Assembly (NCBI RefSeq): GCF_000092825.1
Contig: NC_014168.1
Coordinates: 2,409,946 to 2,473,945 of the forward strand
Reading direction: 5' to 3'
DNA length: 64,000 nt
DNA from: Segniliparus rotundus DSM 44985
Lineage (GTDB): Bacteria; Actinomycetota; Actinomycetes; Mycobacteriales; Mycobacteriaceae
The notes under the pieces were generated by a model, which was given only the letters and a program-made list of their open reading frames with translations, had not been told where the DNA came from and did no database searches. This document shows positions 51,592-62,600 of this stretch, piece by piece. Numbering within the stretch: the stretch's first letter is position 1; every line of letters starts with the position of its first letter. Made by a program: the position numbers and the translations under genes.

Positions 51592-53370
51592 CTACGGCGC
51601 GTCGTGGCTCGGCGCGCTTGCGCGCGCCGTGTCAGCAGCGATGCGCCAGCGGGAGGAGGATTCCTGCTGGCGCCAGAATTCGGCGAAGTGCCCGCGACGG
51701 GCGGTCAGCTCGGCGATGGAGCCTTGCTCCACGATGGACCCTTCGTCGACGAACAGCACATGGTCGGCGTTGCGGAGAGCGCCGAGCCGGTGCGCGATCA
51801 TCACGCGGGTGCGCGGGCGCGGGTCGTTCCCGATCGCTTCGCTGACCGCGGCTTCGTTTTCAGAGTCCAGCGCGCTGGTGGCTTCGTCGATGAGCAGGAT
51901 CGGCGCGGGCTTCACCAAGGCCCGGGCGATGCTGACTCGTTGGCGCTCGCCGCCGGACAGGGCGGCTCCTGCCTCGCCGACCCGTGTTTTTTCGGCCTCG
52001 GGAAGGCGCTGGACGATTTCATCGACGCGCGCGAGAGCCATGGCGCGGCGGACTTCTTGCTCGCTGGCAGCCGGGTGCCCCGCGAGCACGTTGTCCCAGA
52101 TGGGCCCGTCGAACAGGTACGGATGCTGGAACACCATGCTGGTGAACGCCCGACGGGCCCCGGCGTCCAGGTCCGCCGCGTCGGTTCCGTCGATCAGAAT
52201 GTGGCCGCCGACAGGTTTCTGGAGGCCGGCGATGAGCGCCAATATGGTGCTCTTGCCGGAGCCGGAGGGACCGACGATCGCAGTCGTCGTGCCTGGCCGC
52301 AGGACGAAGTTGACATCCTTGAGCACCGGTTCCTCGCCGCCGTCGTAGCGGAAACTGACATCCCGGAATTCGATGCGCGGAGCGGGTGTTCCGGCCGACG
52401 CGACGGCGTCGCCCGGCGTGTCGCCGACCTCGGCGGTGAGGATCGTTCGCAGGCGCTCCAAGACGCCGCGCGAGTTCTCCACGGCGGTGGCCAGTCCTGC
52501 GAGCACGGAGAACGGTTCGAGGAATCGCACCATCACGACCATGAGGGCAACCGCCTCCGGCGCCGCGATCTGGCCGCGGACCGCCAAAAAGATCGTGGTG
52601 CCGGCGAAGAGTATCAGCGCGATTTGAATCACGACGCTGAACAGCAGCTGGCCTGGGATTTGGATGAACAAGAGCCGCGTGGTCGCATTGCGCAGCACCG
52701 CCACCGCCGCGCCGGCTTGACTGCGCGCGGGGACGACGCGGCGGCTTGCGCGCAGCGCGGCCTGGGTGCGGGCGAATTCCAGGATTCGTTCGGTCAGCGC
52801 GCCGTGCGCTTTGCTGTCTGCTTCCTCGGCGGCCCGCACGATGCGGATGCTCGCGAGCAGCGCGCCGAGCAACAGCGGCAGTGTGACGGCAGCCGCGACG
52901 CCCAGTTCGACCGAGATGAAGAACAGTCCGACAGTGATCGCGGCGGGAAGCAACATGGCGCCCAGCAGCGGTGTGAGCAGGTTCGCGACGAACCCCACGA
53001 GTTCCGGCCCGCCGGAGGAGATCGCCTGACGCGCCATCCCGGCGCGTTCGGCGGTGAACCAGCTCAGCGGGATGCGGGTGAGCCGGTCGGCCACCCGGTT
53101 CTGTGAGTCGTTCAGCACTGCGAACCCGATGTTGTAACCAATGCGCGACAGGACGGTGTCCACGGCCCAACCGGCGACTGTGACTGCTGTCAGCGCCCCG
53201 AGCCACCGCAGCGCGTCGGACGGTCTCGGGCCGAAGAGCCCGCCGAGCAGGGGCACCAGCAGAAGGCAGCCCGCCGCGCGGAGCGCGACCGAGACCACCG
53301 AGAGCACGATGTAGGACCGCAGCAGGGCTCGGCGGCTGGGCGGAATCAGGCGGATGAGTGTGGACAGCAT
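51592..53370 (-). CDS. irtB: Siderophore ABC importer subunit IrtB-like
   Basis: An exporter-fold half transporter of 592 residues. The first 330 residues hold six membrane helices (LRAAGCLLLVPLLGGLF, LLPAAITVGLFFISV, FSVVIQIALILFAGTTIF). The nucleotide-binding domain has Walker [13 protein letters not shown], signature LSGGERQRVSIARAL, Walker B LLIDEATSALD and an H-loop (IAHRL). In mycobacteria IrtB pairs with IrtA to import Fe-carboxymycobactin. ATG 53370 overlaps the irtA stop (ATGA), and the length and divergence from an NRPS/PKS locus agree. Confidence 0.92.
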   Translation of the reverse strand: MLSTLIRLIPPSRRALLRSYIVLSVVSVALRAAGCLLLVPLLGGLFGPRPSDALRWLGALTAVTVAGWAVDTVLSRIGYNIGFAVLNDSQNRVADRLTRIPLSWFTAERAGMARQAISSGGPELVGFVANLLTPLLGAMLLPAAITVGLFFISVELGVAAAVTLPLLLGALLASIRIVRAAEEADSKAHGALTERILEFARTQAALRASRRVVPARSQAGAAVAVLRNATTRLLFIQIPGQLLFSVVIQIALILFAGTTIFLAVRGQIAAPEAVALMVVMVRFLEPFSVLAGLATAVENSRGVLERLRTILTAEVGDTPGDAVASAGTPAPRIEFRDVSFRYDGGEEPVLKDVNFVLRPGTTTAIVGPSGSGKSTILALIAGLQKPVGGHILIDGTDAADLDAGARRAFTSMVFQHPYLFDGPIWDNVLAGHPAASEQEVRRAMALARVDEIVQRLPEAEKTRVGEAGAALSGGERQRVSIARALVKPAPILLIDEATSALDSENEAAVSEAIGNDPRPRTRVMIAHRLGALRNADHVLFVDEGSIVEQGSIAELTARRGHFAEFWRQQESSSRWRIAADTARASAPSHDAP

Positions 53371-55970
53371 CAGATGTTCTCCCCGGTCAGCACCGTCGAT
53401 GTGGCTTCAATGCGGCCCTCCCAGAGCCGCCAGTACCGACCGCGGGCTGCCAGGAGCTGGTCGTGGGCTCCGGTTTCCACGATGCGGCCGTGGTCGAGGA
53501 CGACGATCTGGTCGGCGTCGGCGATGGTGTGCAGACGATGCGCGATGACCAGAACGGTCCGATTGCGGATGAGCTTTCCCAACGCTTGTTGGACCAGGTA
53601 CTCCGATTCAGGGTCGGCGAATGCCGTTGCCTCGTCCAGGATCAGGACGGGGGTGTCGGCAAGCAGCGCGCGAGCGATGGTGAGCCGCTGTTTCTCGCCC
53701 CCGGACAGTTGGGCGTTGTGATCCAGCACCGTGTCGTAGCCGTGCGGGAGCCGCAGGATGCGCTCGTGGATGTGCGCGCTGCGGGCCGCCGCGACGACCT
53801 CGGCTTCGGTCGCCTCGGGCCGGGCCAACGCGATGTTTTCGCGCACTGTTCCGACGATCAGCTGCACATCCTGGAAGACGAACCCGACCTTGGTGTACAG
53901 CTCGTCCGCGGCGAGGGCGCGGATATCGGAGCCGTCGATCCGAATCGCCCCGCCGTCCACGTCGTGGAATCGGGCCAGCAGCGAAGCCAGTGTCGACTTC
54001 CCGGAGCCGGAGGGACCCACAAGGGCGGTGATGGTCCCTGGCAGCAACGTGAGGGAGACGCCATGGATCACGGGGAGGTTCGGCCGGTAGCCGAAGGTCA
54101 CGTTGTCGAATGACACGGCAGTCCCTCCGACGCCGCTTTCGGGGGCTCGCGCAGCCGCGTCGGGTTCGCGCGCGGCCAGTTCGGGTTCGTCGAGGGCGAT
54201 GGCGATGCGCCGGGCGGCCGTCACACCGCTGCGGATGCTGCCCAGGCCGTATGCGATCCCCAACAGACGAGAGCCGAAAGTGGTGCCGAGGATGAGGAAC
54301 GGCAGCAAGGCGGTCGGGCGCATATCCCCGAAGACGATGAGCAATGTGCCCGAGGCGGCGATGAGCCACAGGAAGGTCGTCGGCCGAGTGACCAGGTCCA
54401 TGAATGTTTTTTGCCCGATGAACGGCCGCTGCCATTCGTTGAGGAACACGAGGTATTCGCCGAGTTTGCGCTGGAACGAGGAGGCGGACGCGCCGCCGAA
54501 CACCCGGATCACCGGCTGTCCTTCGAGGTAGGCGGTGGACTCGCTGTTCATCCGGTTGCTCCAACGGGAGAATTCGGCGGTCTTCGGGCCGCTTTTGTAC
54601 ACCATCGACGCGACTGTCGCGATGTAGACCAGGATGGGCGCGAGGAGCACGAGCGCCATCCGCCAGTCGACGAGGAACAGATAGACGAGCACGGCCACGG
54701 GCCCGACCACGGCCGCGACAGCGTCGGGGATCGCGTGGGTGATGAGGTAGTGCAGGGACAGGGTGTCGTCCTGGATGAGCTTCTTCACCGACCCGGACCC
54801 ACGCTGGGTGAACCACCCCAAGGGGACATGGGAGAGCTTCTCCAAAAGACGGCGCCGCATCTCCGCGCTGAACCGGATGTCTATCGCCGCGTGCAGCCAA
54901 AAGACGAGCGCCGCTGCGAGCAGCGCTCCGAGGACAAGGAGCACCAAGAACACGAGCGCGGTGCGAGACAAACGGTCCTCGCCCGCGCCCGCGAGGAGTT
55001 GGCGCGCCAACTCCACGAGCACCACGAACGGCGCCAGTTCGACCAGGGTGATGACTGCCTGCAAGACACCGCCCGCGATCATGCGTTTCTTGATGGGCGC
55101 CAAGAGCTCCCCGACTCCTTGGGATCGCCACCGGCCTTTTGGCGCGACGCGGGCAGGGGCGCCGGCCGAGTCCTGGGGCGGCGCGGCCGACGCGGGCCGA
55201 GCGGTGTTCGAGGCAGGCTGCGCGCTGGCGCTCCGATTCCTTCCCCCTCGGGGGGACTTCCATGAGGCGTGCGCTTGGAACTCGGTCTTGGGGAAGCCGA
55301 ATTGTTCGCGCAGGCGCTTGCGCAGGTGTGTGAGCGATCCGGCTTCCGCGCAAGCCCATGCGCGCCAGTCGGACCAGTCGCGGTCCTCGATGGCGGCGGC
55401 GAGCGATGTTTCGTCGGCCCGGTCCGTCCAATGCACTCTTCGGCATGGATGATCGCGCAGTTCGATGTGCTCGTCATCGGGGCTCTGACGCTCCAGATAC
55501 ACCTCGACGGGGACCTCGGGGGGCAGGGCGGCCAGGATGGAGTTCATCGCCGGGATGGCCGCGGCGTCGCCGATCAGGAGGAACCCGGCAGGCAGGTCTT
55601 CCGGGATTTCGAAGCGCGCCGAGCCGAACGGCGTGACGGCGATGGACGCGCCCGGCTGCGCGGCGCTTGCCCACCGGGCCGCGGGACCAGGGGATTTGTG
55701 CAAGAGGACGTCAATGGCGAACTCGCCAGACTCGGCGTCGGCGCGCACGAGCGTGTACGCGCGAGGGAACTCGCCAGAGCCCCCCTCCGGGTCGGGGAAC
55801 CAGAAACGCGGCGACTCGGCCGGGGCGCGCAGCAGATCCTCGAACAGCGTCGGCGAGGACATGGTGACGCGCGCGCAGTGCGGCGCGACTCGTTCGTTCG
55901 CGACCACTGTGGCCACATGGACGCGCGCCCCAAGCGCGCGCAACAACGCGCCCTGAAAACCTTGACCCAT
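53370..55970 (-). CDS. irtA: IrtA-like siderophore importer with N-terminal SIP/FAD domain
   Basis: The 866-residue protein resembles IrtA (about 860). Residues 1-240 form a siderophore-interacting domain with the FAD motif RAYTLVR and [15 protein letters not shown], which would reduce Fe(III)-siderophore in the cytoplasm. A Pro/Ala linker and a membrane domain follow ([39 protein letters not shown]). The ATPase has [25 protein letters not shown] and [17 protein letters not shown] 55970 follows GAAGAAGG. It is divergent from the NRPS, with iron boxes between. It acts with IrtB to take up and reduce a mycobactin-like chelate. Confidence 0.93.
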   Translation of the reverse strand: MGQGFQGALLRALGARVHVATVVANERVAPHCARVTMSSPTLFEDLLRAPAESPRFWFPDPEGGSGEFPRAYTLVRADAESGEFAIDVLLHKSPGPAARWASAAQPGASIAVTPFGSARFEIPEDLPAGFLLIGDAAAIPAMNSILAALPPEVPVEVYLERQSPDDEHIELRDHPCRRVHWTDRADETSLAAAIEDRDWSDWRAWACAEAGSLTHLRKRLREQFGFPKTEFQAHASWKSPRGGRNRSASAQPASNTARPASAAPPQDSAGAPARVAPKGRWRSQGVGELLAPIKKRMIAGGVLQAVITLVELAPFVVLVELARQLLAGAGEDRLSRTALVFLVLLVLGALLAAALVFWLHAAIDIRFSAEMRRRLLEKLSHVPLGWFTQRGSGSVKKLIQDDTLSLHYLITHAIPDAVAAVVGPVAVLVYLFLVDWRMALVLLAPILVYIATVASMVYKSGPKTAEFSRWSNRMNSESTAYLEGQPVIRVFGGASASSFQRKLGEYLVFLNEWQRPFIGQKTFMDLVTRPTTFLWLIAASGTLLIVFGDMRPTALLPFLILGTTFGSRLLGIAYGLGSIRSGVTAARRIAIALDEPELAAREPDAAARAPESGVGGTAVSFDNVTFGYRPNLPVIHGVSLTLLPGTITALVGPSGSGKSTLASLLARFHDVDGGAIRIDGSDIRALAADELYTKVGFVFQDVQLIVGTVRENIALARPEATEAEVVAAARSAHIHERILRLPHGYDTVLDHNAQLSGGEKQRLTIARALLADTPVLILDEATAFADPESEYLVQQALGKLIRNRTVLVIAHRLHTIADADQIVVLDHGRIVETGAHDQLLAARGRYWRLWEGRIEATSTVLTGENI

Positions 55971-56148
55971 AGTGCGCCTTCTTCCTTCCTCGCAGAGTCC
56001 ATCGGTGCGATGGCGCGCTCGCGTCGCCTCCCAGCCACGGCCAGGCCCGCGCCGCGCGCGTTCCATATTCTTGCCGATCCCCGGCCGACGCTCAGAGCAA
56101 GCCAGGCCCTCGGCTGCGCGGAGCGCGCGCAGCCGGGCAAGGCCACCC

Positions 56149-56187
56149 CTGAGTTAGGGTAACCTACATCAGGTTAGGCTACGCTAT
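56149..56187. promoter_or_regulatory. Two overlapping IdeR/DtxR-type iron boxes in the irtA/NRPS divergent region
   Basis: Box A CTGAGTTAGGGTAACCTAC (56149-56167) and box B TCAGGTTAGGCTACGCTAT (56169-56187) match the IdeR consensus TTAGGTTAGGCTAACCTAA at about 14 and 15 of 19 positions. Adjacent boxes let two IdeR dimers bind, as in known mycobacterial iron-regulated promoters. They lie in the 320-base gap between irtA and the NRPS and can repress both when iron is ample. Confidence 0.75.
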
Positions 56188-56290
56188 GTTATGGTACTCG
56201 AAGTTATCTGCCCGGCGCGTCCGACCCGCACGCAGCTTCGGCGCAAACAGTGTCATAACTCGGCTATACCAGGCAAGAAAGAGATCGCCC

Positions 56291-59200
56291 TTGACATCGT
56301 CTCCGATAGGCAGCTCGACCACATCGGACCGCAAGCAACTCCTGCGGGCAATGCTCGCAGAACGTGGGCTCTCGAACTCGTCTTCGAGCGTTTCGAGTGT
56401 TCAGGCGCGTGCGCCCATGGCGCAGACCCCGCTGTCGTCAACACAACAGCGCATGTGGTTCGCCCAAGCCCTTTTTCCCGAGGACACCTCCTACAACATG
56501 CTGGTCGGCCTGCGGATCGACGGCCCCCTCGATCTTGACGCGCTGCGCGCGAGCGTGGCCGGCTTGTACGACCGGCACACGATTCTGCGGACTCGGTACC
56601 ACAGCGGCCCCGGCGGCGAAGTGGTGCAGCTGATCGAGCAAAGCCACGAGGTCGCGGTCCCTGTCGTCGATCTCGGCGACACGTCGTCGGCGAGCCTTGA
56701 AGAAGCGGCCGAAGCGCTCGCGCGGGAAACCTCCGGCCGGCCGTTCGACCTTGCTGCAGACCCCCCGCTGCGAGCCGTGCTCGTGCGCGCCTCGGCGCAC
56801 GAGCACGCGCTGATCCTGGTCCTGCACCACATCGCGGCAGACGAGGTCACGTGGGACCTGCTGTTCGCGGACCTCTCTGCGCAGTACGCCCACAAGACTG
56901 GGCGGGCCGACTCCCTTCCGGCTCCCCCGGCCCTCGAATACGCAGACTACGCCGTGTGGGAGCAAGAGCGGCTCCAGCGCGGCGATCTCGACGCCCAGCT
57001 CGAATACTGGACTGACCAGTTCACCCCCCTGCCCCCGAGCGTCGGCTTCCCGAGCACGGCCCGGTCCCTCGCGCGGCACAGCACAGCAGGCGAACGGCGC
57101 CAACACGCCCTGCCGGAGAGCGCCCGCGCCGGCATTCAGGATCTCGCGCGAGCCCATCAGACCACGCCATTCACGGTCGTGCTCGCCGGATTGGCCGCGC
57201 TGTTGCACCGATACACCGATGCGACGGATTTGGTCATCGGCATTCCGGTGCTGGTCCGCAGCGCGCCCGAGATCGAAGACGTCTGGGGCAATTTCACCAA
57301 CACGCTTGCGCTGCGGCTGAACGTGGACGGGCAATCGACGTTCCTCGACCTGCTGCAGAGCACCCGGTCCGCCTTTTTCGAAGCCTACGACAACCGCGAC
57401 ATCCCCTTCGAGACGGTCATCGAACGGGTGGCTCCGCAACGGACAACGGGCCGTTCGCCATTGTTCGAGGTGATGTTCGCGGCGACTCGGCCAGTGGCAA
57501 CCGAGTTGCGTTTGGCCGGGACGACGACGACCAACCTCGGGTTGCGCGACGAGACGTCGATGTTCGACCTCGCCGTCGACCTGGTCGACGGCGAGGTGCT
57601 GGCAGCCACTTTCCAAACATCGAAGCACACGCCGGAGTTCATCGACCAGGTGTTGGAGAACCTTGCCTCGTTGTTGGCACACGGTGTGGCGGACCCGGCG
57701 CGACGCGTGAGCGATCTGCCCTTGCTCACCGAGCAGCAAGAGCAGCACATCCTCCACGGCTGGAATGCCACCGCCGACAGCCGCTACCCCGGCGACGTCC
57801 CCGTGCACCGCCTCTTCGAGCAGCAAGCGCGCAAGACCCCGCACGCGGTCGCGGTCGTCGCCGAAACCGAACAGCTCAGTTACCAAGAACTGGACGAGCG
57901 CGCGACGGCGCTGGCCTCCTCGTTGCGCTCGCTCTCAGTCGGGGCCGAAAGCCTCGTCGGGATCAATATGGACCGGTCCATGGACCGTATGACGGCGCTG
58001 CTGGCGACCTTGAAAGCAGGGGCGGCGTTCGTCCCGCTCGAACCGGGATGGCCAGCGAGCCGGATAGCGGATGTGTGCGAGAGCGCCCGCCTGGCAGCGG
58101 TGCTCACCCACGGCGAGCCTGCGACACGGCTGCCGGAGTTGCGCATACCAGTGCTGAACCTCGACGAGGAACCCCCCGGCGATCAGACCCTGCTCGATCC
58201 GGCCCCCGAAACGCGGATGGACGAGCTCGCCTACGTCGTCTTCACATCCGGCTCCACAGGCGCCCCGAAAGGCGTGATGGTGACGCATGCCGGGATCTGC
58301 AACCGGCTGCTGTGGCAGACCTACGACTTCGGAGTCGGACCAAAAGACGCCGCTCTGCACAAATCGCCGCTCGGCTTCGACATGGGGATCAACGAAATCC
58401 TCTTGCCGCTCATCTGCGGCGGCAAAGTGGTGCTCACCCGCGCGGGGGCCGAGGCTGACCCAGCGTATCTGCTCGATCAGATCAAGCAGAACGAAGTCAC
58501 CTTCATCGACCTGGTGCCGTCGTTGCTCGATCTGATCCTGGACCAGCCCGAATTCGCCGCGGCGACTCGTTCGCTGGGGTCGGTGTGGACCGGCGGCGAG
58601 GCGTTGACCCCAGAATTGCTCGACCGGTTCCACGCCCGCTGCGCGATCCCCATGTTCCACGGGTACGGGCCCACCGAGGCGACCGTCGCGTGCACGTACG
58701 AAATCTATCAGCCAGGCGAGCGCCGGACCGGGGTGACCATCGGCAAGCCGAACGGCAACTGCCAGATCTTCATCCTCGACCACCGGCTGCGGCCAGTCCC
58801 GCCGGGGGTGTCCGGGGAACTGTTCATCGGGGGCGCGCAACTCGCGCGCGGATATGTCCACAACCCTGCGCGCACAGCCGAACGGTTTATCGCCGATCCG
58901 GTTTCCGGCACGCCCGGAGCCCGGATCTACCGAACCGGAGACCGGGCCCGATTCCTGCCGGACGGCACGATCGAGTTCCTCGGCCGGGTGGACAACGAAT
59001 TGAAGATCCGGGGCCGCAGAATCGCGCCGGAGGAGGTCGAGGAAGCGCTCATGGCGCATCCGGCCGTGCGTCGCGCGGTGGTGCTGGGGCACGGCGACCG
59101 ATTGGTCGCGTACTGCGCCTGCGAGCAGCCCGCGCCCATCTGGCAGCAACTGCGGGAGTGGTTGCGCGAGCGGCTGCCCGAACATATGGTGCCGTCGTCG

Positions 59201-59656
59201 GGGACCATTCTCGACGCGCTGCCGGAATTGTCGTCGGGAAAGGTCGACCGCGTCGCGGTGCGGCACATTCCCGTCGAATCGAACGCCCCAGCAGTCCCCT
59301 ACCTCGAACCTCGCTATGCCATGGAACGAGCCCTGGCGGAGGTGTGGACAGGAGTGCTCGGCGTTCCCCGTGTCGGCGTGAACGACAACTTCTTCGACTT
59401 GGGCGGGCATTCGTTGTTGCTGGCCCGCGTTCAGGCTTTGCTCGCTCGGGAGCTCGGACTTTCCGTGTCGCTGCTCGACTTGTACGCGCATCCGACCATC
59501 GCGGAACTCGCCGCGCATGTGAACGGCGACCACGATCAGGCCGTCAGGCCTGGGGCAAGCGGCAACGGCGGGCTCGGCGCTGCCCGCAATCGTGCTGAGC
59601 GCGGGCGAGAAGCCCGCGCCCAGCGTTTATCACAGCAAAAAAGAAAAGGGCGGTAG
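56291..59656 (+). CDS. Non-ribosomal peptide synthetase module, C-A-PCP, 1121 aa
   Basis: Condensation domain (residues about 45-480) with active-site HHIAADE (His179/180, Asp at the usual place, the usual Gly after it is Glu). Adenylation domain has A3 YVVFTSGSTGAPKGV near 647, GYGPTEATVACTYE and DNELKIRGRRIAPEE near 901, plus the SSGKVDR lysine near 983. The PCP holds DNFFDLGGHSLL with phosphopantetheine Ser1041. No epimerase or thioesterase domain is present. TTG 56291 with GAAAGAG upstream is preferred. An ATG at 56186 would lie inside the iron box. The IrtAB neighbourhood suggests a mycobactin-like chelator. The A-pocket pattern is noted among the findings. Confidence 0.9.
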   Translation: MTSSPIGSSTTSDRKQLLRAMLAERGLSNSSSSVSSVQARAPMAQTPLSSTQQRMWFAQALFPEDTSYNMLVGLRIDGPLDLDALRASVAGLYDRHTILRTRYHSGPGGEVVQLIEQSHEVAVPVVDLGDTSSASLEEAAEALARETSGRPFDLAADPPLRAVLVRASAHEHALILVLHHIAADEVTWDLLFADLSAQYAHKTGRADSLPAPPALEYADYAVWEQERLQRGDLDAQLEYWTDQFTPLPPSVGFPSTARSLARHSTAGERRQHALPESARAGIQDLARAHQTTPFTVVLAGLAALLHRYTDATDLVIGIPVLVRSAPEIEDVWGNFTNTLALRLNVDGQSTFLDLLQSTRSAFFEAYDNRDIPFETVIERVAPQRTTGRSPLFEVMFAATRPVATELRLAGTTTTNLGLRDETSMFDLAVDLVDGEVLAATFQTSKHTPEFIDQVLENLASLLAHGVADPARRVSDLPLLTEQQEQHILHGWNATADSRYPGDVPVHRLFEQQARKTPHAVAVVAETEQLSYQELDERATALASSLRSLSVGAESLVGINMDRSMDRMTALLATLKAGAAFVPLEPGWPASRIADVCESARLAAVLTHGEPATRLPELRIPVLNLDEEPPGDQTLLDPAPETRMDELAYVVFTSGSTGAPKGVMVTHAGICNRLLWQTYDFGVGPKDAALHKSPLGFDMGINEILLPLICGGKVVLTRAGAEADPAYLLDQIKQNEVTFIDLVPSLLDLILDQPEFAAATRSLGSVWTGGEALTPELLDRFHARCAIPMFHGYGPTEATVACTYEIYQPGERRTGVTIGKPNGNCQIFILDHRLRPVPPGVSGELFIGGAQLARGYVHNPARTAERFIADPVSGTPGARIYRTGDRARFLPDGTIEFLGRVDNELKIRGRRIAPEEVEEALMAHPAVRRAVVLGHGDRLVAYCACEQPAPIWQQLREWLRERLPEHMVPSSGTILDALPELSSGKVDRVAVRHIPVESNAPAVPYLEPRYAMERALAEVWTGVLGVPRVGVNDNFFDLGGHSLLLARVQALLARELGLSVSLLDLYAHPTIAELAAHVNGDHDQAVRPGASGNGGLGAARNRAERGREARAQRLSQQKRKGR

Positions 59657-59664
59657 ATCAAGCC

Positions 59665-62600
59665 ATGCAGCATTCTTCGACACCGGCGGAGCAGCTTCCA
59701 CTTCAACGCTCCTGGTTGCGGGGCGGGGCCTTCGACCCCGACGGGCATCCCGCGTTGGTGGTCTTCCCGCATGCTGGCGGCGGGGCCTCGTTCTACCGCT
59801 CCTGGTTGGCCAATCCGGATTTCTCGGTGAACATCGTGCAGTACCCCGGGCGCGAGGACCGGATCTCGGAAAAACTTCCGCCGAGCCTGGGAGACCTTGC
59901 CGACGGCGCGGCCGAGGCGCTCTTGAGCTTGCCCGACCGGCCGCTGTGCCTGTTCGGGCACAGCATGGGGGCGCTGGTGGCCTTCGAGGTCGCGCGGCGG
60001 TTGGAATCAGCGGGCCGCTATCCCCAGCTCCGGTTGTGCGTCTCCTCGTACACGGCGCCCCACATCGTCCGCAGCGCTGGATTGTTGGACAGGAACGACG
60101 AGGACTTCGCCGCGTACGGGCGTTCCGCCATGGGCGAGGTGGGGGCAGCCAAGGGCGAGGCCAGCGCGTTCGACATCGAGGCGTTGCGCGATCTTGTCAT
60201 CAGTGGCATGCGGGCCGATTTCCGGCTGGTCGAAGAGTATCGGACCGACCAAAATCCCCCAGTGCAAGCGCCGGTGCTCGTGCTGTGCGGCGCCGACGAG
60301 CCCATCGACCCCGCGGATATGGAAGCCTGGGCGCAGGTGACCCGAGGCGGCTGCCGCACGGCGAAATTCCCCGGCGGGCACTTCTACCTCGCCGCGGAAC
60401 GCGACGCCGTGCTCGAAACCGTGCGCCAATGGTGCGCGGAGCTCGACAACGGCCCCAGCAGGCTGACGGTCGGCAGCGAGTCCGCGCCCCACCCCGACCA
60501 CGAGGTCCGCGATGACGACGTGGCGGTGATCGGCCTCGCCGCGCGGGTCCCCGGAGCCAAGACCCTTGCCGAGTTCTGGGCGAATCTCTGCGCGGGCATG
60601 GAGTCGAACACGTATTTCACCGATGAAGAACTGCTGTCTGCGGGGTTGAAACCCGCGGAGCTCAAGGACCCCCGACTGGTCCGGGTGCGGCCGATCCTGA
60701 CCGACGTGGCCGATTTCGACGCCAAGTTCTTCGGGTACGCCCCGAGCGAGGCGCGCTCGATCGATCCGCAGCAACGGCTTTTTCTCGAATGCGCCTGGGA
60801 GGCTGTGGAATCAGCGGGTTACGACCTGCAACGCTACACAGGTTCGGTCGGCGTGTTCGCGGGCGGCGCGGGCTCGACGTACTACAGGGCGAACCGGTCG
60901 GGGGACTACGGGGACCTGAACGGCGCCGAATACCTCCAAGCGGCGCTGGCCACGGAGAACGACTTCCTCCCGGCCCGCGTTTCCTACAAACTGAATCTGC
61001 GCGGCCCCAGCATAGGGTTGGGCACCGGTTGCTCGACAGCGCTGACGGCGGTGCACCTCGCGGTGCAAAGCGTTTTGTCGGGCGAGTCCGACATGGCGTT
61101 GGCTGGCGGAGCCTCCATCACGTTCCCGCAAACCGCCGGATACGTGGCCTCCGACAGCGGAGCCATTTCCACCTCCGGCCGATGCCGCGCGTTCGACGCG
61201 GCCGCCGACGGGACCTTGGTCGGCGACGGCATCGGCGTCGTCTTGTTGAAGCGCGCGTCAAGCGCAGTGGCAGACGGCGATCCTATTCTCGGGATCATCA
61301 GGGGGACCGCCGTGAACAACGACGGCGGGAACAAGGCCGGGTTCGCGGCTCCGAGCGTCGCCGGACAGGCAGACGTCATCGCGGAGGCGTTGGGCGTCGC
61401 CGAGACGCCCGCCGAGACCATTGATTATGTGGAAACACATGGCACTGGCACGCCCATGGGCGACCCCATCGAGGTCGCCGCGCTCACGGAAGTCTTCCGC
61501 AGAGGAGGCGACACCAGAACGCAGGCCTGCCGTCTGGGCACCCTCAAGCCCAACATAGGGCACACCGGCCCCGCGTCCGGAGTCCTCGGGCTCATCAAAG
61601 TGCTGTTGGCGTTTCACAACCAGATGTATCCGCCAGCTGCCAACTTCACCACCCCGAACCCGCAGATCGAATTCTCGAAAAGCCCCTTCTATGTTGGCGC
61701 GCGTTTGCGGCGCTGGAACGCGCCCGGCGGCAAGCCCCGCCGCGCGGGAGTGAGCGCCTACAGCATGGGCGGCACGAACGCCCATGTCGTGCTCCAGGAA
61801 CCGCCCCTTGCCCAGAGGCCCCGACCCGCGCAGGAGGGTCCGCAGCTGCTCGTGCTTTCTGCCCGGACAGCGCCAGCGCTCGAATCCATGCGGAAAAACC
61901 TGGCACGCCACCTGGAGGAGCATCCTGAACAGGACCTCGCGGCCGTCGCCGCCACACTGCGCCTCGGACGGCGCGCCTTCCGCCATCGCTTTGCCGCTGT
62001 GGTCGCGAACTCGTCAGAGGCGCGGGAAGTGCTCCGCGGCGGGGATCGCGCGCCGTCCCGAGGGGGCGTCGCGACAGACAAGCCTCGGCCGGTCGCGTTC
62101 CTCTTCCCCGGCCAGGGCAGCCAGTTCAGCGGCATGGGCGCGCAGCTCTACGCGGCTTCTGCGATCTACCGCCAGCACATCGACGAGTGCGCGGAGCGCT
62201 TTGCGCCGCTGATCGGCGTGGACTTGCGCACAATGCTCAACACCCCGGGCAATGACGCCTCGGACGGCGAGCTCATGCAGACCCGGCTGACCCAGCCAGC
62301 GCTGTTCACCGTGGGCCACGCGCTCGCGCAACTCCTCATCGCTTGGGGGGCGCGGCCGGCCGCCATGCTCGGCCACAGCATCGGCGAGCTGGTCGCCGCG
62401 TGCGTCGCCGGGGTTTTCACACTCGAAGAAGGAATCCAGCTGGCGGCGCTGCGCGGCGAACTCATCCAGCAGTGCGAGCCCGGAGCCATGGCTGCCGTCG
62501 GCGCGTCGCTCGAAACCGTCACCGCGATGCTTCCGGCGGGAGTGTCGGTCGCGGCGGTGAACGGCCCGGAGCAAATCGTTGTCTCCGGGGCCGCAGAGGG

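Noticed and set aside
51138-51845. Plus-strand open frame overlapping the nei2 stop
   Set aside because: The product is arginine-rich, matches no family and runs about 250 bases antisense through the 3' end of irtB. The first part is also low in hydrophobic core. Treated as intergenic.
56186-56290. NRPS start at ATG 56186
   Set aside because: That start lies within iron box B and gives an atypical N-terminus. TTG 56291 has a better ribosome-binding site and yields a normal NRPS start.
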